From assembly GCA_009869945.1 (NCBI GenBank), contig WIXG01000082.1, positions 62,001 to 126,000 on the forward strand: 64,000 nt of DNA. The letters run 5' to 3'. Positions 14,218-27,300 of this stretch are shown one piece after another. The stretch is from Mesaphorura yosii (taxonomy: Eukaryota; Arthropoda; Collembola; Poduromorpha; Tullbergiidae). The notes below the pieces were generated by a model. The model was not told the DNA's origin, searched no databases, and saw nothing but the letters and a program-made list of their open reading frames with translations. Within the stretch, counting starts at the first letter, position 1. The number at the start of each line of letters is the position of its first letter. A program made the position numbers and the translations under genes.

Positions 14218-15561
14218 TTTATTTCACTAGAGATAAGTACAGAAAACTAGTTGTAGTTTATAGTTTTAATATTCAGAATGTAGAATAGTACTAGCAGATA
14301 AGATAAGAATAAGATAACGAATTTTCTTGATGCATGCCTTTTGTTTTCACTTTCGATTTCTGTATGTTAACATGATAAATGATAAGTAATAGTCTTAAGA
14401 TAAACCGAACATTCTTACATCCTTATAATAGGGCTGCTAGCCAAGTGGTGAAGTAGGGTTTCATTCGAAAGGTATCGACAATTCTTACAGAATCTCTAAT
14501 AAGGTTAGGCAAGACATTTCTAATAGTCAACCGGAGGAGGTTTCAAACACAAGGCAATTGTTGGCACATGAGAACTAATATTCTAGAAGCCTAGACACGT
14601 GCATGCACTGATTAGCTTACTGAAGTTTACTACGACTATTGCGGTTATCATTTAGAAAACTTTTTCTATCTGCGTTATCATTCGGTACAAGATGGCCCTT
14701 GATTACCCTCGCGTTTCTCCAGGTGAAGAATTTGTCTTCGGGAGCGTCAGGAACGCGTTCACCGACGATTATCTTTACTCCCTGCACGTCAATAGTCTTC
14801 AAACTGCGACCACGTTTTCCGTCTCGTGGTCCATCGGTGACGAAAAGAGGCTGGGATTGAATTGTTGACGGTTTCCCGTACTTAATTTGACGTGTCTCGT
14901 TCAACCGAGAAGTGCTTGCTGCTGCTGCAATTTGGCTCGTGGCAGTCACCAATTTTGAAGCTGCCGTGTCAATTGAGGGTGAAAACGATACATCCCGAGA
15001 CTTCATGGAGAAAGGAATGTCAAAGTTTGTACTTTGTTGCTTTTCATTCGTTCCGAAGGTTGGACGAGCGACTCGTTCAACGGTGCCCATTCGAATCGGT
15101 CGTCCGTCGGCGCCCGTGCGTACACCTGGATATCGCGATCCATCGAATGCTAATCTCGCTGTCCTAGACGAAAGTGATTCAGAAGGGTAGAATTCAACCT
15201 GTGGCTGTTCTCGCGTTTCTGGCGTTTCGTCTGGAAATCTGAATGTAGCTGGCATTTGATCCAGTCTTTTCTCAGCTTTGTCATTTAAAGACGAGGAGAG
15301 CTGAGACAGAGATGACGCCGGGTAATTCTTCAGGGTTGAACTCAGTGCCCTGAGCAAGCGGCCGACAAACTGTCGGAGATAGCGCATATTGTTGTCGTTG
15401 CTACTCGAGTTCGAGTCTACTCCTCCCGCAGAAATCTTCAGCGCGGTAGAGAAGGGCTGATCTTGCTCCTCCTTGTTCTCAATGGGACTGCCAAGCGTCA
15501 TATTCACCAGCAGCAAAACGAGTGCGATGTGAAATGGCTGAGTGGGCCAATTTAGTTTCAT
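14218..15561 (-). CDS. Uncharacterised secreted protein, 314 aa
   Basis: Single-exon ORF at 14617-15561 on the minus strand. It opens with a clear signal peptide (MKLNWPTQPFHIALVLLLVN, cleavage likely after TLGS). The mature part is polar, rich in Ser, Arg, Pro and Asn, without transmembrane segments and with only isolated Cys. A basic cluster DGKRGRSLK near residue 240 could be a furin or dibasic processing site. The last 70 residues (VQGVKIIVGERVPDAPEDKF and onwards) look the most ordered. No family recognised; a lineage-restricted extracellular or matrix protein is a guess. AATAAA on the minus strand (14218-14223) gives a 3' UTR of about 390 nt that ends just short of the convergent plus-strand gene. 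Confidence 0.65.
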
Positions 15562-15569
15562 TTTGTTGC

Positions 15570-17630
15570 CTGGAAGCCCGAGTCGAGTCGGATCGAGTCA
15601 GGGTAGTTTAGCGTACAGGATTTGGAAAATTTCCAACTTTCACGGATCGCCGTTTGTAATTTCTTGTTTTCAACACTTCAGGTTAATTCACATGATACCT
15701 TGTTCGAAGATCCGGCCTAGGCAGCACAACTTCACTTGAATAGTAAAATACGAAACCAAGATGCAGTTTTTGTGGAGGCAGTTTGGGAGCGCGAGCGAGC
15801 AAGAACTCGTTACGTCGTTGCTGGTCGAATCACTCCAAGCCGGCCACACTTCGTTGGACAGATTTTTGAAGTTCCAAGCAAAGAAGCAGCTTCAGCTGTC
15901 AAGATCCCAACTCAGAATGAACTTGAATCGGAGTTTTGCTTTGTTTTAAATTCAGGAAGGAGCCCACACGGTTTAAGCTTCGGCTGAACGACGAGCATGC
16001 ATAAAATTTTGTGAAAGCTATGAAAATGTATCTTTTTATTGCATTGCGATAAAGACAAAGTGGAGAATTCCCCGTGATGCAGGCTGTAAATAATAATGCA
16101 TTCGCTGCAGTTAGTCATAGTGCTGCTCAAAGTCAGATGTAAACGTAAGGAAAAGTACTTTCGTTCTTCGTGCCGTGCATTGTGTGCGTCAAATTTATGA
16201 TGATGCATGTAACGGGGGTTGTTGTACGTCGTGAGAATTGCATAGACTGCATTGTGGCTCGAAAGAATCGTTGAAAGTAAAGTACGTGCTTAAATAGGTC
16301 AACCCTTCCTTACAACTACAATTACGCTCGCTGCTAATAAAAGCCTCGTGGTCGTGTTTCGAAAGAGAAATTTTGTAGGTAAGTAATGTAAAGGTTAAGG
16401 CGAAATCAGAACTTAAGGCGGTGAGACAGACGAGTGATGTGAGGAGATGCGTGTCAGACAGACTAAAGACTATATACAGAGCGGCTCCACAAGTGCGTGG
16501 AGGGTGGATGACGAATGAGATGCGATGCTCCGCTGTGCCGACTGCTGAGAGATGCAATTTTGCGAATAATTACACAAAAGACTCGAATTGAAAAGAGAAG
16601 GAGTCAAGATGCAAACTTAAACTGCCTTTTTTATAATGACAAATTTTGTAGAGTGTGCTTTATGGCGATCATCATCATCATTAAACTTACTCGTACGAAG
16701 AAGAAGAAGCGTGCTCGGTGGTTAAAGTAAGGTAAAGTAATGTCATGGTTTAATGCACTAAAAATTAAATAGAGTTCTTTCTCTTCTCTACAGCGAGGAA
16801 GCGAAACGTGCGTGCCTCAGTAAATGGCCCATTCATAGGCACGCATTCAGTCGTCAGTGAATCCATAAAGTCATCAGGTGGGTTACGGGACATGAATTCG
16901 AGTTCGAGTTGATTCAGCCATCGCAATCGCAATTTGCAAAGTGCAACAGCAGCATGAAGATCATTCGAAGCCTAATTTGCATGTAATTGCTACCGTTGTC
17001 TTGTCTTTCTCGCTTTTATAGGACAACAGCATTCAGATTGGTGCATTTCTTGAATGAATGCTACTTGAACTCTGTTTACTTTGCTGCTGACTTGGCTTTC
17101 ATTCCATTGTTGACGAAAGGCAATTTAATTTTGGAATCATGTGAATTAGAGTTTAATTGCCGAGCACATAAAGAATTCCTTGAACTTGAATTGAGCTTGA
17201 AATTAAACCAATTCAAAACTGTGCCTATGTCGTGCCACAAAAACGCCAAAAAGATGACTTTCAAAAGCTGAGGCTCCGCTGTAATTGGCATAAAATTCTG
17301 AAATTCCCAAACGCAGCACAGCAAGAAATCATTGCTAATGAAGCACAACGAGCACCGGCGAAGTACATAATTAAAGGACTGCGACTTACGACTTGTGAGT
17401 AGCATGCGAGAAATAATGGTGCATGCCGGCTACTAATTTTTGTGTGAAAAATTCGTTGCCACCGCACTTTCTAAAACTTTAATTATAACCATTGTCAATT
17501 TCTGTCCTTTGTATTGTGAGAAACGGAGGAAATGGATTGATAAATGTGTGCAAATGCATTTGTCGCGAAACTGAATCTTCCCAAACTATGTGTACACCAG
17601 AGCTCAGAAGTCATACTCATTCATAGTGAA
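15570..17630. other. Intergenic stretch
   Basis: No recognisable gene. Only short ORFs without motifs on both strands. Near 15,570-15,600 there is a short direct repeat of gagtcg units close to the probable promoter of the secreted-protein gene; nothing else stands out. Confidence 0.45.
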
Positions 17631-17876
17631 TTTATTTCATAGTTGCAAATTTTAATTCGAAGTGTGTGTAAGTGTTCGAAAGCATAGCAAGTTAATTGGT
17701 TCTCTCTAATTTTAAGGCTTTAGGCAGAATCGATATAAACGGCACATATTTGCAAATAGCAGCTCAGTCAATTATCAGCAGTGATATAACATTGTAGAGG
17801 GTAGAAGGATCCAGCTTCAGGAGAGCCGAAGAATGGCCCATGATGATGTGAAAATTCGTTGTAACTTGCATAGCAA

Positions 17877-20806
17877 TTAGTCCACCTTGCCATTGTGCAG
17901 ACACTGATGAGAATCCTCACGGACGAGTCCATTGATGGCAGTAGGTTTCAGTTTTTCTTCAGACTTCTCAAGTTCAATTCCAACTCCATACCACCTCGGT
18001 AGCAGCGACACTTTTCGGCCATGATAGTGACTGCGGAGGTGTAGCCTGCAAAAAGCCTTACTTCATTTTCAAGGCTTCAATAAAATCAGTGCCCTGTCAG
18101 TCCGCACTTACAAGAACAGAATGTGCCCATACGCTGCAAATCCAGCCAAAATGTGCCAGTAGGCATGAAACTGTGTGAGAAGGCGCACACCCGATGCCAG
18201 TCCATCACGCAGGTTGCTGAAAGTCAGGCAAATCTTACAGTGATGTTCATGTGATGAAGCTTTCATGATTAAGTCAGCTAATGAGGATTTTGACGATGAA
18301 TCATATCTGGCCGTTCGTTTTGCACTGCACGAACTGGCGATAGCCCTTTGATTTTACGTTAAATCGACTCAGCCAAAAATGCATTTCACGCCCTGGAAAT
18401 TTTAAAGTTGCATGTGCGAAGCTGAAGCGTGAGACTGGACGATCACGAAAGTTAATTATTTTACTGAACACTGGAGACGACAGGCGATAATTATTGGGAG
18501 TGTGAGGCGAGGTGATACATTTATGAAATTGTGAGAATGCTGAGAATCAAACTCCTTTGAACACAATGGTTATTTTATTATGGCAAAGCATAAGTAACGT
18601 TTGACACAGGACAGATACAAAGTGATAAGTACATTTGATAAGCATTCAATTGGTCATCATTAGATCACATCTTAAACTCAAGCATTTCCGCCATGAATAT
18701 TATTGTGACTGAGATGCAGACATTGTCAAGTGAAGGTATAACGCTCTATTTTATCACATACATGCCCGCCCAAGAAGACTGCATTTGAGATTTGGAAGAC
18801 CTAACATACAGGAGTCAGGAGAAAATCTTTTCACAGGAATACAACCTCGTTAATCCTATTATCAATAAACGGACTGAAATGTTGCATTGAGACGGAAACC
18901 GTTCAGGTTCATGTGAACTAAAAACTACGCATAGTTTTCGTCTAGAATTTTCGAGATGTCATATGGGAAATAAAATACTACTTACTGTCAAGGGTTTCAC
19001 TACTGGTAAACGTTGATTGCCTGTCTTTGACTGACTTATCTACTCAATACAACCTTTCTTCACTGGGACAGACTGATTGCGCAACAATTCGGTCATTAAT
19101 TTTCATAAACTCTTGACTTATTGTACTTTTTCCGTAGCATGATAATTTGGATCCATGGTTGTGAGCCCAACGCCGTAATACTTGCCACACACATAAATTT
19201 TTGGTTTGAAAAAATGACCTCTTGCATGAATCCTTTTGGAAAAATAAAGTGCATGTTATAAATGATAAGCATTTCAAAACTGTTAATGAAAGTATGCAGT
19301 CAGTACCCGAACAGTATGTGAAGATATGTGGCTAACGCTGCAGCCAGATGCCAAACAGCGTGGAGCTGGCTAAATGGTCTAAGTGGTCCTGGCATCATCC
19401 GTCTCAGTTCACTATCATTTATTAACCTCAATTAATCACGACCTCAATAGAACCATGAACCAGTAGGAAAGTTTTACAAGCCCACTAAGAAAATTCATTC
19501 GAAATTGTAGACAAATTGAAATTATAGCATGCACGTGAATCCTTCAGCCTTCAAGTGAAAAAGCAGGGACTGACAATTGACATTGCCGGTAAAAAATGCA
19601 AGACCGGACCAAAATTAGATAAGCGACATGCGACAGGGTGAAACGGAAGGCTTTCAAATCGCGAATTTCTTTATCAGTTCATTCTTCATGCTCACTTTCA
19701 TTTCAAGAAATGCCGACAAAACGACTTGGCAGCAAAGTCCACAACTTAACGAGGCATGCAATTCTTCGTCCACCGTCAAAAATTCTTGTCGGATAAAGTC
19801 GGGTGACTAAACGGGCATTCGTGTCAGTTCGACGAAAAACTTCTAAGTCGCAACTCTCGCAACGCAACAAGCCGGTGATATTAAAATGAGCTTACGTGAG
19901 TTGAGGACACATTTGATTGTCTATATTCCACAGTCCAAACCCAAACGTATACAGAAAGAACCCAGTGGACAGCAACTTTGTGCAGGTTCGGCATTGATTT
20001 TGCTTCACCAATTTGAGGTCCAGTCCAACCACAACAAAAACGAGAACGCCATACATGCCCTGGGTACGACAAACGAGAAGATAAGAGGAATATTGATTAA
20101 AAGATGTGCAACCGCCAAGATGCGATGACACTGACTCTAATCGAAAGCCATAACCTACGTTAAGTCTTAGTTGGCAAACATTTTACTTCTACGGAATATA
20201 GACGACAAACTTGATTACATGATGAATCCAAGGAATCTTGAAAATGAGATAGATAGCAGTGAAGAAGAAGCAGTACGTGAAGCACAAAACAATTATGAGC
20301 CAATTCACTTGTCGCTTTGCAGACTTCCTGATTTCCCAAAGTTGGTAGATCAAAATTGAGTTTCCCCATACCTGTAACAAGGCATTAAGCAAGGGATAGC
20401 ATCAAATGCACTCGTACCTAAAGCTTCATGATATTTAAGAGTTTCTGAACTTTACCATCGGTAATTCATCAGCCAGCTGCATAGGCCAAAGCAATGTCAT
20501 GTGGAAGGCCCAAGAACCCAGTCCAACCACTGCGTCACAAAAATGAGATAAGGAACTTCGAATTCAGAATAGAAACCTTTTTAAGAATAAGAACTTACCG
20601 ATTAAAAACAGGTGTGTTAGAATGAACTTCTTCTCTAATCCTAAATGGACCACTTCATAAATACCAAACATCGGCGGGACGATCATGGCCAAGTTACTGA
20701 CAGTATTCCAGAACTCTGCGATGAATGGGCTCACTTCATAGTTCATTTCACACCAGTCTAGCGTAGATGTAGGTGTTCCCCAAAACTGATCAACAACTGG
20801 AGCCAT
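17877..20806 (-). CDS. ACER3: Alkaline ceramidase, ACER3 type, with alternative exon 5
   Basis: Six-position gene. Exons on the minus strand: 20599-20806, 20456-20529, 20219-20371, 19896-20059, then either 19307-19411 (5A) or 18112-18216 (5B), then 17877-18045. All phases match and each isoform is 290 aa. Alkaline ceramidases are seven-helix ER/Golgi enzymes that hydrolyse ceramide to sphingosine and fatty acid using a zinc ion. Visible hallmarks: N-terminal DWCEMNYEVSPFIAEFWNT, then GSWAFHMTLLWPMQLADELP, giving catalytic Ser75, His79 and Asp90, and the pair His217/His221 in HAxWH, at the same numbering as I recall for human ACER3. The GLWNIDNQMC segment is ACER3-like rather than ACER1/2-like. 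Possible AATAAA at 17631-17636. The unusual point is the duplicated exon 5; see the separate entries. Confidence 0.93.
18112..18216 (-). other. Ceramidase exon 5B (alternative)
   Basis: 105 bp, acceptor GACTTTCAG and donor TT|GTAAGT, phase 2 at both ends. It encodes NLRDGLASGVRLLTQFHAYW then HILAGFAAYGHILF, with the same HxxxH. It is closer than 5A to the usual ACER3 form (QFHAWWHILTG in recalled human protein). Confidence 0.9.
19307..19411 (-). other. Ceramidase exon 5A (alternative)
   Basis: 105 bp, acceptor AAATGATAG and donor GG|GTACTG, phase 2 at both ends. It encodes ELRRMMPGPLRPFSQLHAVW then HLAAALATYLHILF, including the two zinc-ligand histidines. It aligns position for position with exon 5B. 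Confidence 0.9.
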
Positions 20807-20809
20807 GCT

Positions 20810-22940
20810 GCAGACGATGTGGTTCCAGTTCCAGTTTTGGAATCGTAATGCTTTTCACTTGTCGTGCCGACTTCAGGACTCGGTCAAAGGTTAAGAAACC
20901 TTATCGACGCGACGATGGCTTGGTTGCATCTAATTTTGTGAATGATTCTGTACAACATTAAAACCGGACGTCCTTCAAAAGATTTAACTTGGCTGTAAAT
21001 GCTAGAGTTGAAATGATTAGTGTGATAACTTACCGTGCAGATTTTAATCTGACGACTGGTTATGAGCCAATTTAGAAGCGTCTCTTGCTGACACTTCGCC
21101 TCGCTCAGCAGTAACAGTTCGTTGATACAGTACGATAATAACTACACAATTATTATGCTAATCAATATCCTGTTCTGGTGTTCCTGTGCTAAATTAAAGC
21201 CGAAAGTTCACAGCTACTCCATGAGGCGAGGACGACGTTCAACGTTTACTATTATTAAGGAATTAAGGTGAGGTTGTTTTGCATAGAAAATGGGAGAGGC
21301 ATGCAAAAAGTATGATTGCTTGAGGCTCGAAACGAAATCGACAATAATTAGGCAATTGATAGACCCCACAGAAGGGTGGCAAAGATTCGTTATCAAAAAG
21401 AAGAAGCACGAGCAGGCTCATTAATTCACAGCGACGTTTAATTAGAATAATGTGAGCAATAAATTAATTACGTTGGATTTAGGTACACACAGAAAGGGCA
21501 GGAGCGAGGAAAATGTGCGACAAATGCTTCAGGTATAAATTGTTATAAAGCTTTGCGTATGACAAGTTGCTAATTTTTGCCTAGCACGAAATCCATTTCG
21601 GATATTATCTTATCTGAGAGCCGCACTCTGCACTTGACTACTTAGCGCAAAGTAAACAAACCAAAATGTCAAATAAATCTCAATTTCGCTCTCGTATTTT
21701 TTGTAATGATCTCTTTGTCTATGGGCGATGGTGTAATTGAATGATGTGTCAATAGTAGTATCAAACTACAAAGACTGTGAGACGTCTCCTGAATCCGAAT
21801 CGTGCAGCAAAACTTTTTTCTGAATTCTGGGCTACGGTTGTGCAATGGAAAAATCAATAAACGGAACGGTTACTCCTTTCCTTTGTACTCTCTTTCAACC
21901 AAAGCCAAAATTAAGGGCTCGAAGAAATCTAATATCGGAGAAAGCACTCTCGAACGGTGGTGCACTCGCTTTCACTCGACGTGGATTGCAACCGATTCAA
22001 CACACAGGACACGGGTTGAAAACTTGAGACAACAGCCGGGCTCAACTTTTCAGGCGTGGAGTGGAAAGCGAATAGCGAAAAGTTGTGTTTCAACTTTTTT
22101 TTAGCGTCCCTCGGTAACATATCATATCATCACTTGTGAAATTGAGACAGCGCAATGCAGTCACTTTCGTTCCGAGTCCAAGAAAATAAAAGAAACTAAG
22201 AACAGTTCCATGTCCATTTGTGTATCGATCCCACAAAGAAGTTGGGAACAAGTAGAATTTTTAAGTTGAACCCAATGTCCTGAAGACTTAATTGAGCGAT
22301 ACAGTATGATTTATTCAGTGATGATGTATTATTCGAAGTGCGTCGACTTCTCGACTGCACTCTAGCCACTCAAGACAGGAGTTGGGTACATTAGACGAAT
22401 GAAGCCGGAGTCGCACGTGTATGCTGCACGGTATCAAGTCATAAATTGACGATGTTACGAAATGTCTCTCTCTGTTACCTTTATAATGTATGAACCTTTT
22501 ATCAACTCTTACTCCGTTTTTCGCAAGGAGACCCATGAATCAATTTTTAAATGTCGCGTTTGAAAGGAAAAATGAAAGACGCTTTGTACAAATATCAATG
22601 ATGGCAATCAGACTTCTTTAATGCTTGTCTTAATTGAAGGAATGAATAAGTGTCATAGCTGAAGTCCTTGAAATCAAATTATAACCAAGTCCCATAAGAA
22701 TTTAGGCAACGTTTTTGAACGAAATTGTAATGTATATTAAGGTAGTTGTCAAGAAACGGATCAATCGGGCTCCGACCCCTAAATAATACTTGCCAGGTGA
22801 ACATGAAATACTCCAATTACATGGGGTTGTCTCCAAATGGCATCAGATTCCTTTATCGAAGTCTGCCTGCTTCTCGCCATTTGAATGTTTGCTCGCATGC
22901 AAAAATATAGCAACGAGGAAAAACAAGTCGACCATGACAC
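20810..22940. other. Intergenic stretch
   Basis: Region upstream of the ceramidase start. AT-rich with scattered short ORFs; no family motif, tRNA or long repeat seen on either strand. Confidence 0.45.
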
Positions 22941-22944
22941 ATTT

Positions 22945-23260
22945 CGGGCCAAAACTATCTCCTCCTTCAATATTGGACAGAATCATTTGGGGTGGAGTTT
23001 CTTGGATTCCCAGATATGTTGACCACAGAGTATGTGTTTCACTTTTTCACAAGCACATCTCTGGGGCGCGTGACAAGTGATCAAAGACACCAATTAGCGT
23101 CAAAATCACGAAGAAAATGTTTGGTAATTTATTATGACTCCCAGTTAGAGTTTTGTGGAAAGCAGAAACACATACTCTGGGGTCAAGATATCTGGGAGTC
23201 CAGAAAACTCAACTCTGACCCATGCCGGCCAATTTTGAGGGAGGAGATAGTTTTGGCGCA
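22945..23260. repeat. Imperfect inverted repeat with 96-bp arms
   Basis: Positions 22945-23040 match the reverse complement of 23165-23260 over 96 positions with about 19 mismatches (roughly 80% by hand count) and no gaps. The best-kept blocks are GCCAAAACTATCTCCTCC and GAGTATGTGTTTC. The spacer is about 124 bp and weaker similarity runs into it. No transposase frame is inside. It could be a decayed foldback or MITE-like element, or a sequence whose RNA folds into a long hairpin. No target-site duplication is obvious at the arm ends. Confidence 0.85.
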
Positions 23261-23594
23261 AACTGGTTTTTATAAAGCGATTCTCAATCTAAAATCTTAC
23301 TGCTGAAAATCTTCTTGACCACTACCTTTATTTACTAGCGTCCATTAACTTTGAATTCAGGCTTAGCTACGTAAATGTAAACTACTACGGCAATGCCACG
23401 ATGGATTGATTGCATGGCAATGTGCAGTACAATTAAGTTACTGCTCTCACTGTCACTCTCTGAATTGTTTCGACATACGAAAGCCATACGCGGAGCGGTT
23501 ATGGGCTCTCATGTCGTCGCTGAAATAAAAAAAAAACCATAGCCCCATCTTTCCGGTTGGTGCGTCCATTGACGCAAACAAAATTTTCGCAAGC

Positions 23595-24085
23595 ATGAGC
23601 TCGTCGAAGAATGAGCCTCAACAAAATTCGAGCTTGGACAAAGAAAACGGGATCGCAGTTCCAGAAATGTGTTACTTCTGTTTCGAGACAGTTCACAACA
23701 AACTGACAGGCCAAAGCCAAATATTCTCGCTCATCCGAATTTCTCCAATGATTCCTAGTACGGATTTTACAGTTTGTTTAGTGCCCCATTTTGGCCGCAA
23801 GTTTTGCCATCCAAATGTACGTCTTTCAGTTTTCTTTTCGTGAGCTGGAAAACTGAAAGAATGCGCTCAGGGGTTGCATCGGGACTTTCTCGCCGATGCC
23901 ACTTCATAAAGGACTTCGTCAATACAGCCTCCATAGCTCAGCCTTCTACCAATAGCATTCTAACCCATGGTATCAGCTTTGCATTCTTTCTCTATTATCA
24001 TTTACTGGCGGATGAAGACTAATGGAACTCGGTACCAGACGACCAAATTTTAGTTTCATACCGCGACTATCTCAATCACTGCCCT
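23595..24085 (+). pseudogene. AMMECR1: AMMECR1-family pseudogene
   Basis: Collinear but broken matches to AMMECR1 proteins on the plus strand. Frame one holds the N-terminal block GIAVPEMCYFCFETVHNKL (23595 on). Near 23840 comes FVSWKTERM. One base is then missing and the next frame reads LRGCIGTFSPMPLHKGLRQY, the most conserved AMMECR1 motif (LRGCIGTF). After that come a remnant of the FED region (LLADED), a jump over roughly 70-80 expected residues, then TRYQTTKF, another frame change and VSYRDYLNHC, the family C-terminus, ending with TAA near 24085. At least two frameshifts, an in-frame stop and an internal deletion make it non-functional. Introns between blocks are not clearly needed, so a processed copy is possible, but no poly(A) tail was seen. 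It converges on the RRM1 3' end. Confidence 0.82.
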
Positions 24086-24323
24086 CAATAAAATCAATGC
24101 TTGTGGATATTTAGCAGAAGAGTTGTTTACTGTAGTGGTAAAGATTTTATTTTCGTTTTTTTATTCAGAAACCATTTTTATGCCTCAACCTCTGAAAACT
24201 TTGAATTCTGGAACGCTGAAGTGAAAATGTGCAAAATACAAAGTGGCAAATACAAAAAGTACGCAATACAAAAGCCGAAAAATTAGGAAAGTTGAAATGA
24301 GTATTTAAGTAGAAAATGCGAAC

Positions 24324-27300
24324 TCAGGCACTGCACATGGTACACTCATCCTTATTTTGCAAAGAACAAATCAATTGAGCTTCAGATCTCTCCTTGGGAG
24401 TCGAAACCGAATTCTTCAACTTTGTTTTGTCCACAGTAAACTGAATAGCGTTGACAGCTGGCTTGGTCCTCAAATAGTACATTCCAGTTTTGAGACCCTA
24501 TAGAAATAAGCAGAAAACGAAACACACATGGCACATTAAACATGATGACATCAGAGCAATAATAGTTCAGAATGATCACCTTTTTCCATGCGTAAAAGTG
24601 CATAGACGTGAGTTTGCTGAAAGAAGGTTCTGCAACATGCAAATTCAGAGATTGTGACTGGTCAATAAATGCTCCACGATCAGCAGCCATATCAATTATA
24701 TCCCTCTGTGACAATTCCCAGACAGTTTTGTACAACTGCTTGATATTTGTTGGAATTCCCTCAATTTTTTGAACTGATCCATTCGATGCGATAAGCTTGT
24801 TCTTCAAATCATTGTTCCAAATCCCGAGCTCCGTCAAGTCTTTCATCAAATGTGGATTCACGACCTAACGAACAGTTTGCAAAAACAGGAGAAATATAGC
24901 AACCTGAACCTGGGGAGCTGGTCATTTGTTCAAAGTACCTGAAATTCGCCGGAAAGAACTCTTCTGCTGTAAATGTTTGATGTGTAAGCTTCAATGGATT
25001 CGTTGTTTCCCAATATTTGAGCTGTTGACGCGGTAGGCATTGGAGCCAAGGTCAACGAATTTCGAATACCATGCTGAGCAATTTTCTGCTTCAATGCTTC
25101 CCAATCCCACAGTTTTGTTGGAGTTACTCCCCACATGTCATACTGAAGAATCTAAAATACAGGGCAACAGAAATTTTAAGTGATAATTGTAACAACGTAA
25201 CGTAGGACAAAATGCTAGTAACTTACGCCTTTGCTAGCTGGAGAACCTTCATAGGTTTCATATGGACCATCAACTGCTGCCAATTCCGCGCTTGCCTCGA
25301 GTGATCCATAATATAGGGTCTCAAATATTTGAATGTTCAGCTGTTTAGCTTCCGGTGAGTCGAATGGGAACCTCATCAGGATAAAAGCATCTGCAAGTCC
25401 CTGAATGCCAATTCCAATTGGACGGTGTCTCATGTTCGACTTTCTTGTCTCAGGCACTGGATAGTAGTTAACGTCAATAATTTTGTTCAGGTTTCGTGTG
25501 ACAACCTTTGTAACTTCTTTCAACTTCTCAAAATCGTAGGTTCGATTTTGTTTGACAAACATATTCACCGCAATTGACGCCAAGTTGCAGACCGCAATCT
25601 AAACCAAAGTAAAGTTAGTGATAATTCTGAATTACATGCACAATTCTTTCATGATGGAGCAACCCAGTTGTCGTACCTCATCCGGGGCAGAATACTCGAC
25701 AATCTCCGTGCACAAGTTGGAGCACTTGATTGTGCCCAGATTTTGTTGGTTTGACTTGCGATTGCATGCATCCTTGTACAGCATATAAGGCGTTCCAGTC
25801 TCAATTTGTGAGTCAATTATATGAGCCCAAAGCTTCTGTGCTCTAACTTGCCGTTTGAAACGACCTTCCTTCTCATACCTAGCAGTTCGCAAAACAAAAT
25901 GAACAATATTTCTTTTTCAGAATTCACAGCATGACAGTGATCAGTTATGGAACTACTCTTGTTCTTCTTACTTTGTATACAGTTTCTCAAACTCCTCTCC
26001 CCAAACTTCATGAAGACCAGGAGAATCCTTTGGGCACATAAGGGACCATTCACCATTTTCTTCAACGCGCTTCATGAACAAGTCCGGAATCCACAATGCA
26101 TAGAATAAATCTCGGGCTCTGGCTTCATCCTTACCAGTGTTCTTCTTCAAATCCAAAAATTCGTAAATATCTGCATGCCACGGCTCCAAATAAATAGCAA
26201 ATGCTCCAGGTCTCTGTTGCAAAAACAAAGAATGTAAAGCCTAAAATAATTACATGCCGGATGTCAATGTCAGCTAATGACTTACTTTATTGCCACCTTG
26301 ATCCACATATCGAGCGGTATTGTTGTAAACTCGCAGCATTGGAACAAGTCCATTAGATGTCCCGTTTGTGCCGCCAATGTACGACCCAGTGCTTCGAATG
26401 CAATGAACATTGAGGCCAATTCCTCCTGCGCTTTTCGAAATTAAAGCGCATTGTTTCAGTGTGTCATAAATGCCTTCTATGGAGTCACTTTGCATTGTTA
26501 AGAGAAAGCAGGATGATAACTGAGGACGATTAGTGGCAGCGTTGTACATAGTTGGCGAGGCGTGTGTGAACCATCTCTGGAATTGATAACTTTCAATTAT
26601 AGTAAATGGATACATCGAACAACATACTCGAAGTGCATTTTTATACCTCTGACATCAAATTGTAAGTTTCAATTGCGGCATCAATATCCTCTCCGTGAAT
26701 ACCGACAGCCACCCGCATAAGCAGATGTTGAGGACGTTCAGCAACTTTACCATTGATCTTTAGAAGGTAGGAACGCTCTAACGTCTGAAATTGAGAAGCC
26801 ATTTATTATTCTTAGCCTTACATGATTGTTATTATTGTACATTGTAGTGCACTACCTTGAATCCAAAGTAATTGTAGCTGAAATCACGATCATACACAAT
26901 AGCCGAATTAAGACGCTCGGCATTGTCCATCACAATTTTGTAATACTTGTCCGCAATCATGGGACACGCAAGCCCGCTCTTCTTGTCCACCATGTTGTAC
27001 AAATCCGTGATTACATCTGTAGTTTAAATCATACTCATTTTATGCGGAACCTTTTTACATTTGTACTTAAGGCATTGATTTTTAATGTACTGACCGGAAA
27101 ACACCTTCTTTGTTTCTTTATGCAGATTCGAAACAGCGATTCTTGCCGCAAGAATAGCGTAATCGGGATGTTTGGTAGTTAAAGTTGCAGCAGTTTCTGC
27201 GGCTAAGTTGTCCAGCTCGACAGTAGTGACACCAGCATACAGGCCATTGATAACCTTCATTGTAATCGACGGTGGGTCAACAAAATCCATGTTTAAGCCA

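Noticed and set aside
26826-27182. Plus-strand 118-codon ORF inside RRM1
   Set aside because: It is antisense to conserved RRM1 exons 1 and 2 and has no motif of its own.
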